The notes: generated from the sequence alone by a model not told the origin. 64,000 bases of DNA from Pseudoalteromonas luteoviolacea (GCF_001750165.1 NZ_CP015411.1:4646001-4710000), one strand, 5' to 3'; shown: positions 47,396 to 57,723, numbered from the stretch's first letter. Made by a program: numbers and translations.

Positions 47396-49456
47396 ATGCA
47401 CTATTCAAGTTCATTTTGCTCAGCAGTTTGCCTGACGGTCAGTTTATTCACACTCTCACCAGCTGTGTATGCTGCCAACTTTAATGTCTCATCCCCTGAC
47501 CAGCAGCTTACCTTCACTATCAGTGATGACCACACTCAGCCAAGATATCAAGTTGCCTTTAAGGGTCAAACAGTGATCAACCCTTCCACATTGGGGTTTG
47601 ACTTTGCCAGGGCACCATCAATGCGAAATAACTTGTATATCAGCAGTGCTGAGCGTAAATCGCATCATGAAACTTGGCAGCAACCTTGGGGTGAAGCGAG
47701 AAACATTGTCGATCACCACAATGAACTGTTGGTTACTTTTGCAGATAAAGACAGCAAAGCGGTGCAATATCGAATACGTATTCGTGTCTTTGATGACGGC
47801 CTTGGATTTCGTTACGAAGTCAATCAAGATGAAGCCAGATATATTACTCGCGAGCTTACTGAATTCAGCATTACGGATAGTGGTGAAAGTACTGCGTGGT
47901 GGGTCCCGGCGCGAGGCTGGAACCGCTATGAATACACTTACAATACCACACCACTGCATAATGCTGCCCATGTGCACACGCCTTTCACATTTAAAAACAA
48001 ACACGGCATCCACTTAAGTATTCATGAAGCCGCACTGGTAGATTATGCCGGTATGACACTGAATCAGCGCAGGCCGGGTACTTTCATAAGCGATTTAACA
48101 CCATGGTCTGATGGCATCGCGGTGAAAACCAACGGTCGCTTTCATTCCCCATGGCGCACCATTCAAGTTAGTGAGAAAGCCAAAGATTTATTGAACTCGC
48201 ACCTGATCTTAAACCTCAATGAGCCTAACAAACTCGGTGATGTGTCTTGGGTTGAACCAGGAAAATATACAGGGATTTGGTGGGGCATGCATATCGGCAA
48301 GCACACTTGGGGCAGCGGTGACAAACATGGTGCCACCACAGAGCGCACCAAAAAATATTTAAGCTTTGCCGCAGAGCATGGCTTTGATGGTGTGTTAGTT
48401 GAAGGCTGGAACACCGGATGGGACGGAGATTGGTTCTATAACGGTGACGTATTTAGCTTTACACAGCCATATCCTGATTTTGACTTTAAGGCCATCAAGG
48501 CACATGCCGATAAAGTGGGTGCAAAACTCATTGGTCATCACGAAACCTCTGGCAACGTCAGTAACTATCGCAACCAAATGGACGCGGCATTTAAGCTATA
48601 CGCGAAAAATAATGTCAGCCAAATCAAAACAGGTTACGTCGCTGATGGCGGCAATATCAAACGTATTGATGAGCGCGGCCATGCTCGCTTTGAATGGCAT
48701 GATGGTCAGTTCATGGTGAATGAATACCTAGACAACATCAAGCTTGCTGCAAAATACAAGCTCAGCATTAACACCCATGAACCCATTAAAGATACGGGGC
48801 TACGCCGTACATATCCAAACTGGATGACCCGCGAAGGCGCGCGCGGCCAAGAGTTTAATGCATGGGGCACGCCACCTAACCCACCAGAGCACATTCCCAT
48901 GCTGGCATTTACGCGCATGCTATCAGGCCCAATGGACTTTACACCCGGTATTTTTGACATGGGCTTTAACGGCCTAGGTGATAAAACAAACCGCCCGCAA
49001 ACCACACTCGCAAAACAACTTGCCCAATACGTGGTGTTATATAGCCCTGTGCAAATGGCGGCGGATTTACCAGAAAATTACCTCGCAAAACCGGATGCAT
49101 TTCAATTTATCAAAGATGTACCGACGGACTGGGAACAGAGCATCGCTTTGGCGGGTGAAGTCGGAGACTATGTGGTATTTGCTCGTCAAGAACGTGCTCG
49201 CGGTAAGTACACAGGTAAAGATTGGTACTTAGGCGCAATTACAGATGAACATGCGCGAAAAGTTGATGTGAAACTCGACTTTTTAACAGCAGATACACGC
49301 TACGAAGCGCACATTTATCAAGATGGCAAAGATGCCAATTGGCAAGATAACCCATACGCACTGGACATCAAAAAACAAATCGTCACCGCCAAAGACAGTT
49401 TGACACTGCAACTGGCCACCAGCGGCGGCGCTGCAATTCGCTTTAAAGCCCTTTAA
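47396..49456 (+). CDS. GH97 family glucosidase
   Basis: A 686-residue exported glycoside hydrolase of family 97 (alpha-glucosidase/alpha-galactosidase type, like SusB). The ATG at 47396 begins the signal peptide; a TTG six codons upstream is less likely. After the N-terminal beta-sandwich, the barrel shows YTGIWWGMHIG, FDGVLVEGWNTGWDGDW, the acidic site in NTHEPIKDTGLRRTYPN and REGARGQEFNAW. It probably acts on malto- or related oligosaccharides in the periplasm. Confidence 0.92.
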   Translation: MHYSSSFCSAVCLTVSLFTLSPAVYAANFNVSSPDQQLTFTISDDHTQPRYQVAFKGQTVINPSTLGFDFARAPSMRNNLYISSAERKSHHETWQQPWGEARNIVDHHNELLVTFADKDSKAVQYRIRIRVFDDGLGFRYEVNQDEARYITRELTEFSITDSGESTAWWVPARGWNRYEYTYNTTPLHNAAHVHTPFTFKNKHGIHLSIHEAALVDYAGMTLNQRRPGTFISDLTPWSDGIAVKTNGRFHSPWRTIQVSEKAKDLLNSHLILNLNEPNKLGDVSWVEPGKYTGIWWGMHIGKHTWGSGDKHGATTERTKKYLSFAAEHGFDGVLVEGWNTGWDGDWFYNGDVFSFTQPYPDFDFKAIKAHADKVGAKLIGHHETSGNVSNYRNQMDAAFKLYAKNNVSQIKTGYVADGGNIKRIDERGHARFEWHDGQFMVNEYLDNIKLAAKYKLSINTHEPIKDTGLRRTYPNWMTREGARGQEFNAWGTPPNPPEHIPMLAFTRMLSGPMDFTPGIFDMGFNGLGDKTNRPQTTLAKQLAQYVVLYSPVQMAADLPENYLAKPDAFQFIKDVPTDWEQSIALAGEVGDYVVFARQERARGKYTGKDWYLGAITDEHARKVDVKLDFLTADTRYEAHIYQDGKDANWQDNPYALDIKKQIVTAKDSLTLQLATSGGAAIRFKAL

Positions 49457-49467
49457 AACGCAAAAAG

Positions 49468-49492
49468 GAGCAGGTTTTTCTGCTCTTTTTTT
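49468..49492 (+). terminator. Terminator after the GH97 gene
   Basis: Stem gagcag (49468-49473) and ctgctc (49480-49485) followed by seven T. Confidence 0.75.
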
Positions 49493-49524
49493 ATTTCATA
49501 ACACGACTCACAGTCCAGCCTGAA

Positions 49525-50715
49525 TCATGCGCTGTTTGAGGCTGCTTCAGCGGCATTTAATTTGCGTAAGTGCGGGGTAATAAACTGACTCAATAACAAA
49601 GAACATGCAGCCAGTGCAGCACCGAAATAAAACACCAATGATTGGTCGTATAACCACACCACACCAAAACTAGCAGGGATCACTACCGCGGCAATATGGT
49701 TGATGGTAAAGCTCACCCCAGCCGTTGCGGCAATATCTTCAGGTCGCGCAATCTTCTGAAAATACGTCTTTAATGCAATCGCCATCGCGAAGAAAATATG
49801 GTCTATCACATATAACACTGCCGCTAACTGTGAAGATTCCACCAGCGCATATCCGACAAATACAAGGATCAACCCTATGTACTCAACCGTCAGTGCTTTT
49901 TGCTCGCCAATACGTCCTATCCAACTGCCTATTTTTGGCGCCAAAAAGATATTAATGACGTGGTTAAGCATATACAACGCGGTAATTTCTGCGACATCAT
50001 AGCCAAACTTCTCGACCATCAAAAAGCCTGCAAACACCATAAAAATTTGTCGACGTGCGCCGGAGAAGAATACCAGCAAGTAATACAAGCTGTATTCTTT
50101 GCGCAATATCAGCTTTTTATTCTGTGGTGACGCTGCCACAAACTGTCGATGTGTCATCGCCATAAATAGCGTCACGGCAAGGCCTGCGCCACCTATTAAC
50201 AAATACATCCACACATAGTCACTTTGCAACCAAGTAAAGCCCACCCAGATCACCGCAAATGTCCCCAGTGCAGCCATTGATTTAATAGATAAAAGCTTGC
50301 CTAATTTCTCGGCAGCTTCATCTTTTTTAAACCATTGTAGGCTCAATGATTGATTTAATGTCTCGAAATAATGAAAGCCAATAGACATCAACACGGTGGT
50401 GGCATATAAGCCATAAATGGTCGGAAAAAAGCCTGTAATTGCGACCCCAATAGACAACACACACAAGCTCACCACCGCAAAGGTTTGCTCTTTTAACACC
50501 AACAAAATAAACACCGCGGTAAAGGCAAGAAAACCGGGAATTTCGCGTAAAGATTGCAACATGCCCATGTTTGCACCGGTAAAGTCTGCCGCTTCCACCG
50601 CAAAGTTATTTAACATGGCAGTCCAACCAGCGAATGCCATCGCCATAACGATGGTGGCTAACACTAAAAAGCTCATTGGTGAGGGGGTAAACCGCCCAAA
50701 TAGTTGTTTTTCCAT
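49525..50715 (-). CDS. MFS transporter
   Basis: A 396-residue major facilitator superfamily permease with about 12 hydrophobic segments. No substrate motif stands out. It is divergent from an AraC-type regulator 40-75 bases away, which probably controls it. The N-terminal half contains LREIPGFLAF and the loop after helix 6 is basic (RQFVAASPQNKKLILRKE). Confidence 0.88.
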   Translation of the reverse strand: MEKQLFGRFTPSPMSFLVLATIVMAMAFAGWTAMLNNFAVEAADFTGANMGMLQSLREIPGFLAFTAVFILLVLKEQTFAVVSLCVLSIGVAITGFFPTIYGLYATTVLMSIGFHYFETLNQSLSLQWFKKDEAAEKLGKLLSIKSMAALGTFAVIWVGFTWLQSDYVWMYLLIGGAGLAVTLFMAMTHRQFVAASPQNKKLILRKEYSLYYLLVFFSGARRQIFMVFAGFLMVEKFGYDVAEITALYMLNHVINIFLAPKIGSWIGRIGEQKALTVEYIGLILVFVGYALVESSQLAAVLYVIDHIFFAMAIALKTYFQKIARPEDIAATAGVSFTINHIAAVVIPASFGVVWLYDQSLVFYFGAALAACSLLLSQFITPHLRKLNAAEAASNSA

Positions 50716-50789
50716 TTATTATCCTAAGCACATTGAGTGAAACGCCTGACTAGTATATGCTCAATTATTACTGGCCAAAATCCAAAAAT

Positions 50790-51596
50790 ATGACAGAGAA
50801 TTTATCAAAACAGACAAATCAGCCTTGGCTAAAAGTAAAATCTCGTTTCAAACGTAAGCAATTAGGCAGACCAGTATTCCCTCGAGCGACAACTATGCCA
50901 GAGTGGGAACATGTGGAAGAGCACACGCATACATGGGGTCAACTCACCTACATCAGTGATGGCGTCATGACCATTTTCACGCCGCAAGGCAGCTTTGTGA
51001 TCCCACCCCAACAAGCGTTGTGGATCCCACCGAATGTCGCACACGAAACCTATTGTCGCTATGGTGGCCATTTCCGCAGTGTGTACATAGATCAAAAGTA
51101 TCAATGTGTACTGGGTAGCCAAGCTAAGTCGTTGGTGGTAGACCCGCTATTAAAAGCCATGATCTTGGAGATCTGTACTTGGTCTGATAATTACACTTTA
51201 GATGATAAAACCCTGCGCTTTGTGGAAGTCTTCATTGACCGCTTGGAGCAGGCACCCACCAGCGATTTTTTTATTCCCAGAGCCCAAGATGCCCGCTTAC
51301 ACCCAATTGTATCTGAGCTCTACGCTAATCCTGGTAGTCCACTCACACTGGAGCAATGGGGGCAAACCGTCGGCGCATCGAGTCGCACATTAAATCGCTT
51401 ATTTCACAAAAGCTTTGACATGGGATTTAGCCAATGGAAGCAGAAGCTCAGAGCGCTGCGCGCAGTAGAAATGCTCAACGCTGGACAATCTCAACAAGCC
51501 ATTGCTCAGCAGTTAGGGTTTGAGTCTAGCAGCGCATTTAATACCGCATTTAAAAAAGTGCTAGGCGTGCCTCCTAAACAATACATAAAGGCCTAG
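50790..51596 (+). CDS. AraC-family regulator with cupin sensor
   Basis: About 268 residues from the ATG at 50790; the frame also has an ATG at 50757, and neither has a clear ribosome-binding site. The N-terminal cupin domain (HVEEHTHTWGQLTYI, IPPQQALWIPPNVAHET) carries His residues of a small-ligand or metal site. The C-terminal AraC domain has two helix-turn-helix units (LTLEQWGQTVGASSRTLNRLF and AIAQQLGFESSSAFNTAFKK). It is divergent from the MFS transporter, its likely target. Confidence 0.9.
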   Translation: MTENLSKQTNQPWLKVKSRFKRKQLGRPVFPRATTMPEWEHVEEHTHTWGQLTYISDGVMTIFTPQGSFVIPPQQALWIPPNVAHETYCRYGGHFRSVYIDQKYQCVLGSQAKSLVVDPLLKAMILEICTWSDNYTLDDKTLRFVEVFIDRLEQAPTSDFFIPRAQDARLHPIVSELYANPGSPLTLEQWGQTVGASSRTLNRLFHKSFDMGFSQWKQKLRALRAVEMLNAGQSQQAIAQQLGFESSSAFNTAFKKVLGVPPKQYIKA

Positions 51597-51600
51597 CCAC

Positions 51601-51621
51601 AAAGCACAGTGTGCTTTTCTA
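51601..51621 (+). terminator. Weak terminator after the AraC gene
   Basis: Stem aaagcac and gtgcttt (51601-51617) with a 3-base loop and a short T-run; a modest candidate. Confidence 0.45.
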
Positions 51622-51692
51622 TCAGATTTTGGTAACTTACATGGATAAAAAATCACCACACTGGTGTTCTGATAACCAAGCAAGGAATAGAT

Positions 51693-54056
51693 ATGCTGCG
51701 TTTTGTACTGCTCATCATTGGCTTTTTTCACTTACCCGCTTGGGCAGCCAAATCTAATTTGCACCTGATGCCCTACCCGCACAGTATCACATTAGAAGAA
51801 GGGACATTTGACGCCAGTATGCCTTTGCGTGTATACCTGCCAAACTTATCAAAACAACGCAGCCAGTACCTTAAACGACAACTCAGAGACACCTTCAGTA
51901 ATATACGCTTCACGCAAAAGATGGGCCGAGCTGATATCATTTTTGACATCACGGGCACTTCAGCACTGCACCCGAGTATAAATCAAAACGAAAGCTACCA
52001 ATTAGCCATCACCCCCAAAGGCATCAAGATCCATGCTTCTCAATATTGGGGGATCAACTATGCGTTGCAAACACTCAGGCAATTAGCCTATCAGTTTCCA
52101 AGCCAGATCCCCGCGATGATCATTGATGATACACCTCGATTTGCATGGCGAGGATTAATGATCGACAGTGCCCGACATTTTATCCCGCTCGATGATATTA
52201 AGCGCCAGATTAATGGCATGGTATCTGCCAAACTCAATGTTTTGCATTGGCACCTCACCGATGATCAAGGCTGGCGCTTTGCTAGTGTTAATTACCCTAA
52301 ACTACAACAACTTGCCTCCAATAATCAGTACTACACCCAAGCCGAAATGACCGAGATAGTTGCCTATGCCAGCGTCCGTGGGATCCGCGTGATCCCTGAA
52401 ATTGATCTGCCCGGCCACGCCTCTGCACTGGCAGTGGCTTACCCCGAACTCATGGCCAACCCAGGTCCCTATAAAATGGAGCGCGGTTGGGGCGTATTCA
52501 AACCCTTACTTGATCCCAGTGATCCCAATACTGATATCTTCATTAAACATATCATCGAGGAACTTGCTGCTATCTTTCCTGATCCCTACGTGCATATCGG
52601 TGGTGATGAAGTCAAACCCGATCATTGGCTAGAAAGCGAAACTGTTTTGGCGTATATGCAGGCACAAAGACTCCATTCAGCCGTTGCATTACACAACCAT
52701 TTCAACCTCAAAGTACAATCACTGCTGAGCGCCCACAACAAAATACTGATGGGCTGGGATGAGATCTTTCAACCAGCACTTAACAATGCCGTGGTGATCC
52801 AATCTTGGCGCGGGTTTGATTCCCTAACTCAATTAACCAATGCGGGACATAAAGGCGTCCTGTCTGCGGGTTTTTACATCGACCAACCTCAGTACACCAG
52901 CTATCACTACCGCAATGATCCAATGCCACAGCAACCCATCACACAACAGGACCTAGGTCACGATACACAATGGCAGGCATGGCAATTTACTATCTCTCGG
53001 CTCAAGGGCTCGCCAGTCACAGGTCACTTTGCGTTAGCGACGAATAACAACCAAATTGGCTATGTGGCCATCAATGGCCGTAAATTAATCGCAATAGAGC
53101 AACTGGAAACACTCGCCAATGTCACACGTTTTGACATTGACACTTGGATGGGTCCGGTACGCCTTAGCTTTGTTAAAAGCCAACCTGAACAAAGTCAAAT
53201 ATTAATTGGCAATACGCCTTACGAACATCACATCAGCGCACTTGCGATCGTGCCTAAACTAGAGCCTTCGCAATTTGCAACCCACCCCAAAGCAGAGGCA
53301 ACTAAGCGCGTACTCGGTGGTGAGGCAACCATATGGACTGAACTGGTTATGCCCTATAATCTTGATCTCAGAATTTGGCCAAGACTCTATGCAATCGCAG
53401 AGCGACTCTGGTCACCGCAAAGCTTACAAGATGAGCAACAGATGTATCAGCGCTTAAAAACACTGGATCAGTTTGCTGCTCAACGTATTGGCCTCAAACA
53501 TCAAGCTCAACACCAGCAGGGACTGGCAGCGCTGAGTGTTCAAGGCGATGTTGACGCACTTAAACGCTTTAGCCAACTGGTCGAGCAAGCTCAGTATTAC
53601 ACCCGCCATCATGTCAAATATCAGCAAAACCTCTACCACCAGCTAGCCCCCTTAGCTGCCTTAGTTGATTTTCTCCCCGCAGAGAGCCTGTATTTGCGTC
53701 AGTGGCACCTGCACTTGCAAACAAACGACACGCCAGCGCGTTATTTAACACTGCAAAATGCGTATCAAAGTTGGTTAGCGGATATCCCCAAACTCAAGAC
53801 CACATTTGCGCAATCAAGTACTTTGACAGCACTGCAGCCTATGCTGACACAACACCAAAAAAGCATTCAACTTGGTCTGCAAGTGTTAAAGTACTGCCAA
53901 AACCAATCACGCAGTGCTGATATCAATGCACTGCGTGCTGAGATTTGGCAACACACTCACCGTTACGGCGAGCTCATTTTAGCGGTGAATCATTTAACCG
54001 AAGCCATATTAGATAGTTGCTTGATGCAACAAGGCACGACGCCTTCGATAAACTAA
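51693..54056 (+). CDS. GH20 beta-N-acetylhexosaminidase
   Basis: A 787-residue exported enzyme that releases N-acetylglucosamine from chitin oligomers. It has a signal peptide, an N-terminal GH20b domain and a catalytic barrel: FAWRGLMIDSARHF, HWHLTDDQGWR and the catalytic pair Asp305-Glu306 in HIGGDEV. LGGEATIWTE marks the far side of the site. Between FYIDQPQYTSYHY and LGGEATIW there is an extra block of roughly 120 residues (about 420-530), longer than I expect in GH20. The C-terminal 200 residues are helical. The stop overlaps that of the convergent gene. It fits with the chitinase at 57778. Confidence 0.93.
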   Translation: MLRFVLLIIGFFHLPAWAAKSNLHLMPYPHSITLEEGTFDASMPLRVYLPNLSKQRSQYLKRQLRDTFSNIRFTQKMGRADIIFDITGTSALHPSINQNESYQLAITPKGIKIHASQYWGINYALQTLRQLAYQFPSQIPAMIIDDTPRFAWRGLMIDSARHFIPLDDIKRQINGMVSAKLNVLHWHLTDDQGWRFASVNYPKLQQLASNNQYYTQAEMTEIVAYASVRGIRVIPEIDLPGHASALAVAYPELMANPGPYKMERGWGVFKPLLDPSDPNTDIFIKHIIEELAAIFPDPYVHIGGDEVKPDHWLESETVLAYMQAQRLHSAVALHNHFNLKVQSLLSAHNKILMGWDEIFQPALNNAVVIQSWRGFDSLTQLTNAGHKGVLSAGFYIDQPQYTSYHYRNDPMPQQPITQQDLGHDTQWQAWQFTISRLKGSPVTGHFALATNNNQIGYVAINGRKLIAIEQLETLANVTRFDIDTWMGPVRLSFVKSQPEQSQILIGNTPYEHHISALAIVPKLEPSQFATHPKAEATKRVLGGEATIWTELVMPYNLDLRIWPRLYAIAERLWSPQSLQDEQQMYQRLKTLDQFAAQRIGLKHQAQHQQGLAALSVQGDVDALKRFSQLVEQAQYYTRHHVKYQQNLYHQLAPLAALVDFLPAESLYLRQWHLHLQTNDTPARYLTLQNAYQSWLADIPKLKTTFAQSSTLTALQPMLTQHQKSIQLGLQVLKYCQNQSRSADINALRAEIWQHTHRYGELILAVNHLTEAILDSCLMQQGTTPSIN

Positions 54057-55024
54057 ATTTGGCGATTGAGCGTCAATTGTGCGGTGTACAAGGATCCTGT
54101 TTGATGTTTTACACTCATATGCAGTAACCACTGTGCTTCGCCTACCTGTTTTGACCAAGCACGTGTATTTTCCGTACTGGCTGCTTGCCATCCTGCATTA
54201 GTCATTTGCTGGTTAAGCCATGAGAATAACGCGGAAGACTCGGTATTTTTTAACTCAAATGTGTAGCCGTTATACCAGTTTTGCTCATCACCATAGTGGA
54301 AAGTGCGAGACGCTAAACTAATGCTTTCAGGTAAGTCATTAAACTCAGGCAGTATGCGGTCAGCCATTTTTCCGCGAATGTAACCTCCATTAGGCGTCCA
54401 ATCATACTCAATTTTTGCCGCCACAGTACGCGCAGATCGCATACCATTCACTTTTGCAACCAAGGAAAGTGCGCCGTCAATACCCGAGGATAAACCAGCC
54501 GTTGTGAGTATTTTACCGTTATCAGTTAGCTTTTTATCTTTTGCCAACTTTACCAAAGGATACTGCTGTGCAAAACTGTCGAACGCTTTTTCAATGGTTG
54601 TCGCGTAAAGACCATTCAGCAGCCCAGTATTGGCCAAAATAAACGCGCCATTACACACAGACATCACATAATGCGCCTCGCGGCTTTGCGCTTTAATCCA
54701 ATTTTGCACTTGTTCATCATTGATAAAAGCGCCATTGATATTACCGCCAGGAATAAGCACCGCGTCAAACACAGTGTTATTTGCAAAACTTTGTGCTGGC
54801 GTCACCTTCAACCCCATTGCTGTGGTGATTTCATTCCCCGTCTTGCTCACTGTCGTCAATCGGAACCCTGCTTGACCGAACACTTCTATAGGCCCCACAA
54901 AATCAATGGCCTGAGCACCTTCAAATAACAAGACACCGACATGAAAGGCATCTTCATCAGTAGAGTGGGTATACCCTTTCATACAATACAAACACATCAA
55001 CCATGCTAGGATTGTTCTTTTCAT
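54053..55024 (-). CDS. Exported DJ-1/PfpI family protein
   Basis: A 323-residue protein with a short signal peptide-like N-terminus. Residues 27-210 are a DJ-1/PfpI domain: VLLFEGAQAIDFVGPIEVFG, LIPGGN and the nucleophile elbow VMSVCNGAFILA. A C-terminal extension of about 110 residues has no family I recognise and contains four Trp. The enzymatic role is unknown; relatives include isonitrile hydratase-like and glyoxalase-like proteins. The start overlaps the stop of the GlxA-type regulator by 4 bases, so it is its partner in one operon. Confidence 0.82.
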   Translation of the reverse strand: MKRTILAWLMCLYCMKGYTHSTDEDAFHVGVLLFEGAQAIDFVGPIEVFGQAGFRLTTVSKTGNEITTAMGLKVTPAQSFANNTVFDAVLIPGGNINGAFINDEQVQNWIKAQSREAHYVMSVCNGAFILANTGLLNGLYATTIEKAFDSFAQQYPLVKLAKDKKLTDNGKILTTAGLSSGIDGALSLVAKVNGMRSARTVAAKIEYDWTPNGGYIRGKMADRILPEFNDLPESISLASRTFHYGDEQNWYNGYTFELKNTESSALFSWLNQQMTNAGWQAASTENTRAWSKQVGEAQWLLHMSVKHQTGSLYTAQLTLNRQI

Positions 55025-55986
55025 TCGTTAACCTCTGCAGTAAAATTTTCGCGATATTGTGTTGGCGTCACGCCATACGCTTGGGTGAATTTTCGAGTTA
55101 ATAACGGAGGTGAACCAAAACCTGTCAACACGCTTATATGGGCTATCGAGTGCTCAGATGTACACAATAACCCCTTGGCTTTTTCCAACCTTAAATTTTG
55201 TACAAAGCGCATGGGGGCTATACCCATTTTCTCTGTAAAAACCCGCTGGAAATGTCGAGGGCTCAACGCAACTTGATCAGCTAATATTTCGACTGATAAA
55301 GGTTTATCGATATTGTCTTGTACAAAGTCTATGGCACTTTGAAAGCGCTGTGATAACGTTTGTTGGGCGCTCAGCAGACTAGAGTACTGACGTTGATCGC
55401 CACTGCGCCTGACATACATCACCATATATTGTGCAACGCGTTGTGCCATTGCTGCACCATGATCTTTTGCAATGAGACTCAGAGCAAGATCAATACCCGC
55501 TGTAAGCCCCCCCGAAGAATATACTTCATCGCTTTGTACAAATAGCTTATCGGACACCACTTGCACACATGGAAATTGCGCCGCAAGCCGCTGTGAAAAG
55601 TCCCAATGGGTTGCCAATGTGAGTACGCGTTCAGGCCACAGCGCTGCGACAATAAATGCACCAGTACAGATACTCACAACGCGTTTAGCACTTTGTGCCA
55701 GCCGACGTAGTTGTGCCATTGCGGCTTGATTATTGATGACACGATGACACCCTCGCCCGCCAATAATCACCAACACATCAAGCGCCTGGCAATTTATGAG
55801 GGTGTCATCGGCCAATGTCTTCAAACCACTTTCAGCACGAATTGGCAGCATTTCATCCGCTATCGTAACTAACTTATATGCTTCTTTGGACAGTAGATCA
55901 TTTACGGTGGCAAATGCATCTAGTGGACCCGCTAAATCAACAGTTTGAAATTCATCATAAATAAAAAAACCCACGGTTTGTGACAT
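55021..55986 (-). CDS. GlxA-type regulator (DJ-1 domain plus AraC HTH)
   Basis: A 321-residue transcription factor with an N-terminal DJ-1/PfpI-like sensor (FFIYDEFQTVDLAGPLDAFA, SICTGAFIVA) and a C-terminal AraC DNA-binding domain (LSVEILADQVALSPRHFQRVF...HISVLTGFGSPPLLTRKF). It probably controls the downstream exported paralogue. The start has a strong AGGAGGTG. Confidence 0.92.
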   Translation of the reverse strand: MSQTVGFFIYDEFQTVDLAGPLDAFATVNDLLSKEAYKLVTIADEMLPIRAESGLKTLADDTLINCQALDVLVIIGGRGCHRVINNQAAMAQLRRLAQSAKRVVSICTGAFIVAALWPERVLTLATHWDFSQRLAAQFPCVQVVSDKLFVQSDEVYSSGGLTAGIDLALSLIAKDHGAAMAQRVAQYMVMYVRRSGDQRQYSSLLSAQQTLSQRFQSAIDFVQDNIDKPLSVEILADQVALSPRHFQRVFTEKMGIAPMRFVQNLRLEKAKGLLCTSEHSIAHISVLTGFGSPPLLTRKFTQAYGVTPTQYRENFTAEVNE

Positions 55987-56384
55987 AAGGCACCTCCTAG
56001 GAAATAAGCATATCGCAGCAAGAAATGTCAGTAATGACTATAACTTATCTAAAAAGGACATACTTACCGAAAGCGACAAAGTCTCACACCATAACGATGT
56101 GGTCTTCATTCTTGCTAATAGTGTCAGCTACTATCCGCAAGCTCTTTAACAAAACCTTCAATTTGAGTGTCATCTTACACGTCAAAACGTGTTCAAAAAG
56201 TAAACTAATATTTACATGGAATTTTAAAACTTTACGAAAATTGAAATTTAAATCATTTAAAAACATGCAGTTGCAAAAAATAACACGTTACCCATTGAAA
56301 TCATTTCAATCACATTTTTTATACATTTTGCAACATTTAGTTGTATCTTAATTTCGTCTAACAAGTGAACAACATAGGTACAAC
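55987..56384. other. AT-rich intergenic region before the S1 protease gene
   Basis: 398 bases with promoters for both neighbours. A plus-strand open frame here has a low-complexity Lys/Phe/Leu composition and no ribosome-binding site, so I do not call it. I see no repeat or clear operator. Confidence 0.5.
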
Positions 56385-57701
56385 ATGAAAGGAACAACAC
56401 ACTCATTTAAAAATGCAATGCGACACACACTATTGGCAGTAGGTATTGTGGCCAGTTTACCCGCTTTCGCATTTGATGATATTCAGCCCAACATTGTAGG
56501 AGGTATGCCCGCAGACACCGCAGAGTGGCCATTTTATACTCAAATTTTACGCTCAAATGGCACAACCGCTTTTTGTGGTGGTAGTTATATTGGTGACGGT
56601 TATGTGCTAACTGCCGCACACTGTGTGCGTAACAGAACGGCAAGCGAGTTAAATGTTAAAGTCGCGGGCTTTATTCTTGGCGGCAGCGATGGTGATCGAA
56701 TTGCGGTTGAGCAAGTGCATATGCATCCTAATTATAATAACTCGACACTGCACAATGACATTGCTGTGTTAAAGCTGACTCGAGTCCCAACTCAGGGCGC
56801 TAGCGTGACACTTGCACAATCTTCTATTGATTACTACGCACGTGAAGGTGACTTACTCACCGTAGCAGGCCTTGGCCGCTTGCAAGAAGGTGGTACACGT
56901 CCAACTAATTTATATGAAGTCAACGTACCATTGGTTTCTGACGCTGTTTGTCGTCAAACTGGAGGCCACTACAGCAATGTTGGCGCCACGGAATTCTGCG
57001 CAGGTTACCCTCAAGGCCAAAAAGACTCATGTAATGGCGACAGTGGTGGCCCGATTGTGATTCAATCAGGTGGCCAGACCGTTCAACTTGGTATAGTAAG
57101 CTGGGGTGTAGGATGTGCTCGTCCTGACAATTATGGTGTTTACGCAGACGTTTCAGTATACGACCAATGGATCGAGTCAATCAAAAATGGGACAGTTCCG
57201 GTACAGGTTGGCTATCAAGAGCAAACGACACTAGCTGATTTCGTGGTTGGCGATACAGTAAGACATACCTTTACCATCACTAATACTGGCAGCCCAACAT
57301 TTACCTTTAATCAACTGAATGTCGCTGCATTAGGTGTCACGAGCAACTTGGTGACTACGGTAGATACGTGCTCTGCAAGCACACTGACACAAAACCAAAA
57401 CTGTAAGGTAAGTGTCGAGTTTAGCGCTGCAACACCTGGCCTTGCACAAACAACATTAACTTTTAAAGTGGACGGCAGCACAACCACATACGTCGCACGT
57501 GTTTTTGCTACTGCAACAGATGGTTCTAACGTGTGTAATGGCACGTGGGACGCAAATACCGTGTATGTCAGACCAGATCGTGTCACTTACCGTGGCTCTG
57601 AGTATGAAGCGAGATATTGGACTCGCGGCGATATCCCAAGTGAATCAGGCCTTTATGGTGCTTGGAAGTTAATCGGCAACGATCCTACTTGCGTAAAATA
57701 A
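56385..57701 (+). CDS. Secreted trypsin-like serine protease with chitin-binding domain
   Basis: A 438-residue S1 protease. After the signal peptide and a short propeptide, the mature enzyme begins at IVGG. The catalytic triad is His79 (TAAHC), Asp125 (DIAVL) and Ser220 (GDSGGP). An immunoglobulin-like domain of about 100 residues follows (VGDTVRHTFTITNTG...CKVSVEFS). The end is a CBM5/12-type chitin-binding module (CNGTWDANTVYV...VTYRGSEYEARYWTRGD). The same module occurs twice in the convergent chitinase, so the protease is probably targeted to chitin-protein matrices (inference). Confidence 0.93.
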   Translation: MKGTTHSFKNAMRHTLLAVGIVASLPAFAFDDIQPNIVGGMPADTAEWPFYTQILRSNGTTAFCGGSYIGDGYVLTAAHCVRNRTASELNVKVAGFILGGSDGDRIAVEQVHMHPNYNNSTLHNDIAVLKLTRVPTQGASVTLAQSSIDYYAREGDLLTVAGLGRLQEGGTRPTNLYEVNVPLVSDAVCRQTGGHYSNVGATEFCAGYPQGQKDSCNGDSGGPIVIQSGGQTVQLGIVSWGVGCARPDNYGVYADVSVYDQWIESIKNGTVPVQVGYQEQTTLADFVVGDTVRHTFTITNTGSPTFTFNQLNVAALGVTSNLVTTVDTCSASTLTQNQNCKVSVEFSAATPGLAQTTLTFKVDGSTTTYVARVFATATDGSNVCNGTWDANTVYVRPDRVTYRGSEYEARYWTRGDIPSESGLYGAWKLIGNDPTCVK

Positions 57702-57723
57702 GCACAGATTTATCATGACAATC

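Noticed and set aside
56025..56351. Plus-strand open frame in the gap before the S1 protease
   Set aside because: Low-complexity AT-rich sequence, no ribosome-binding site and no domain features.
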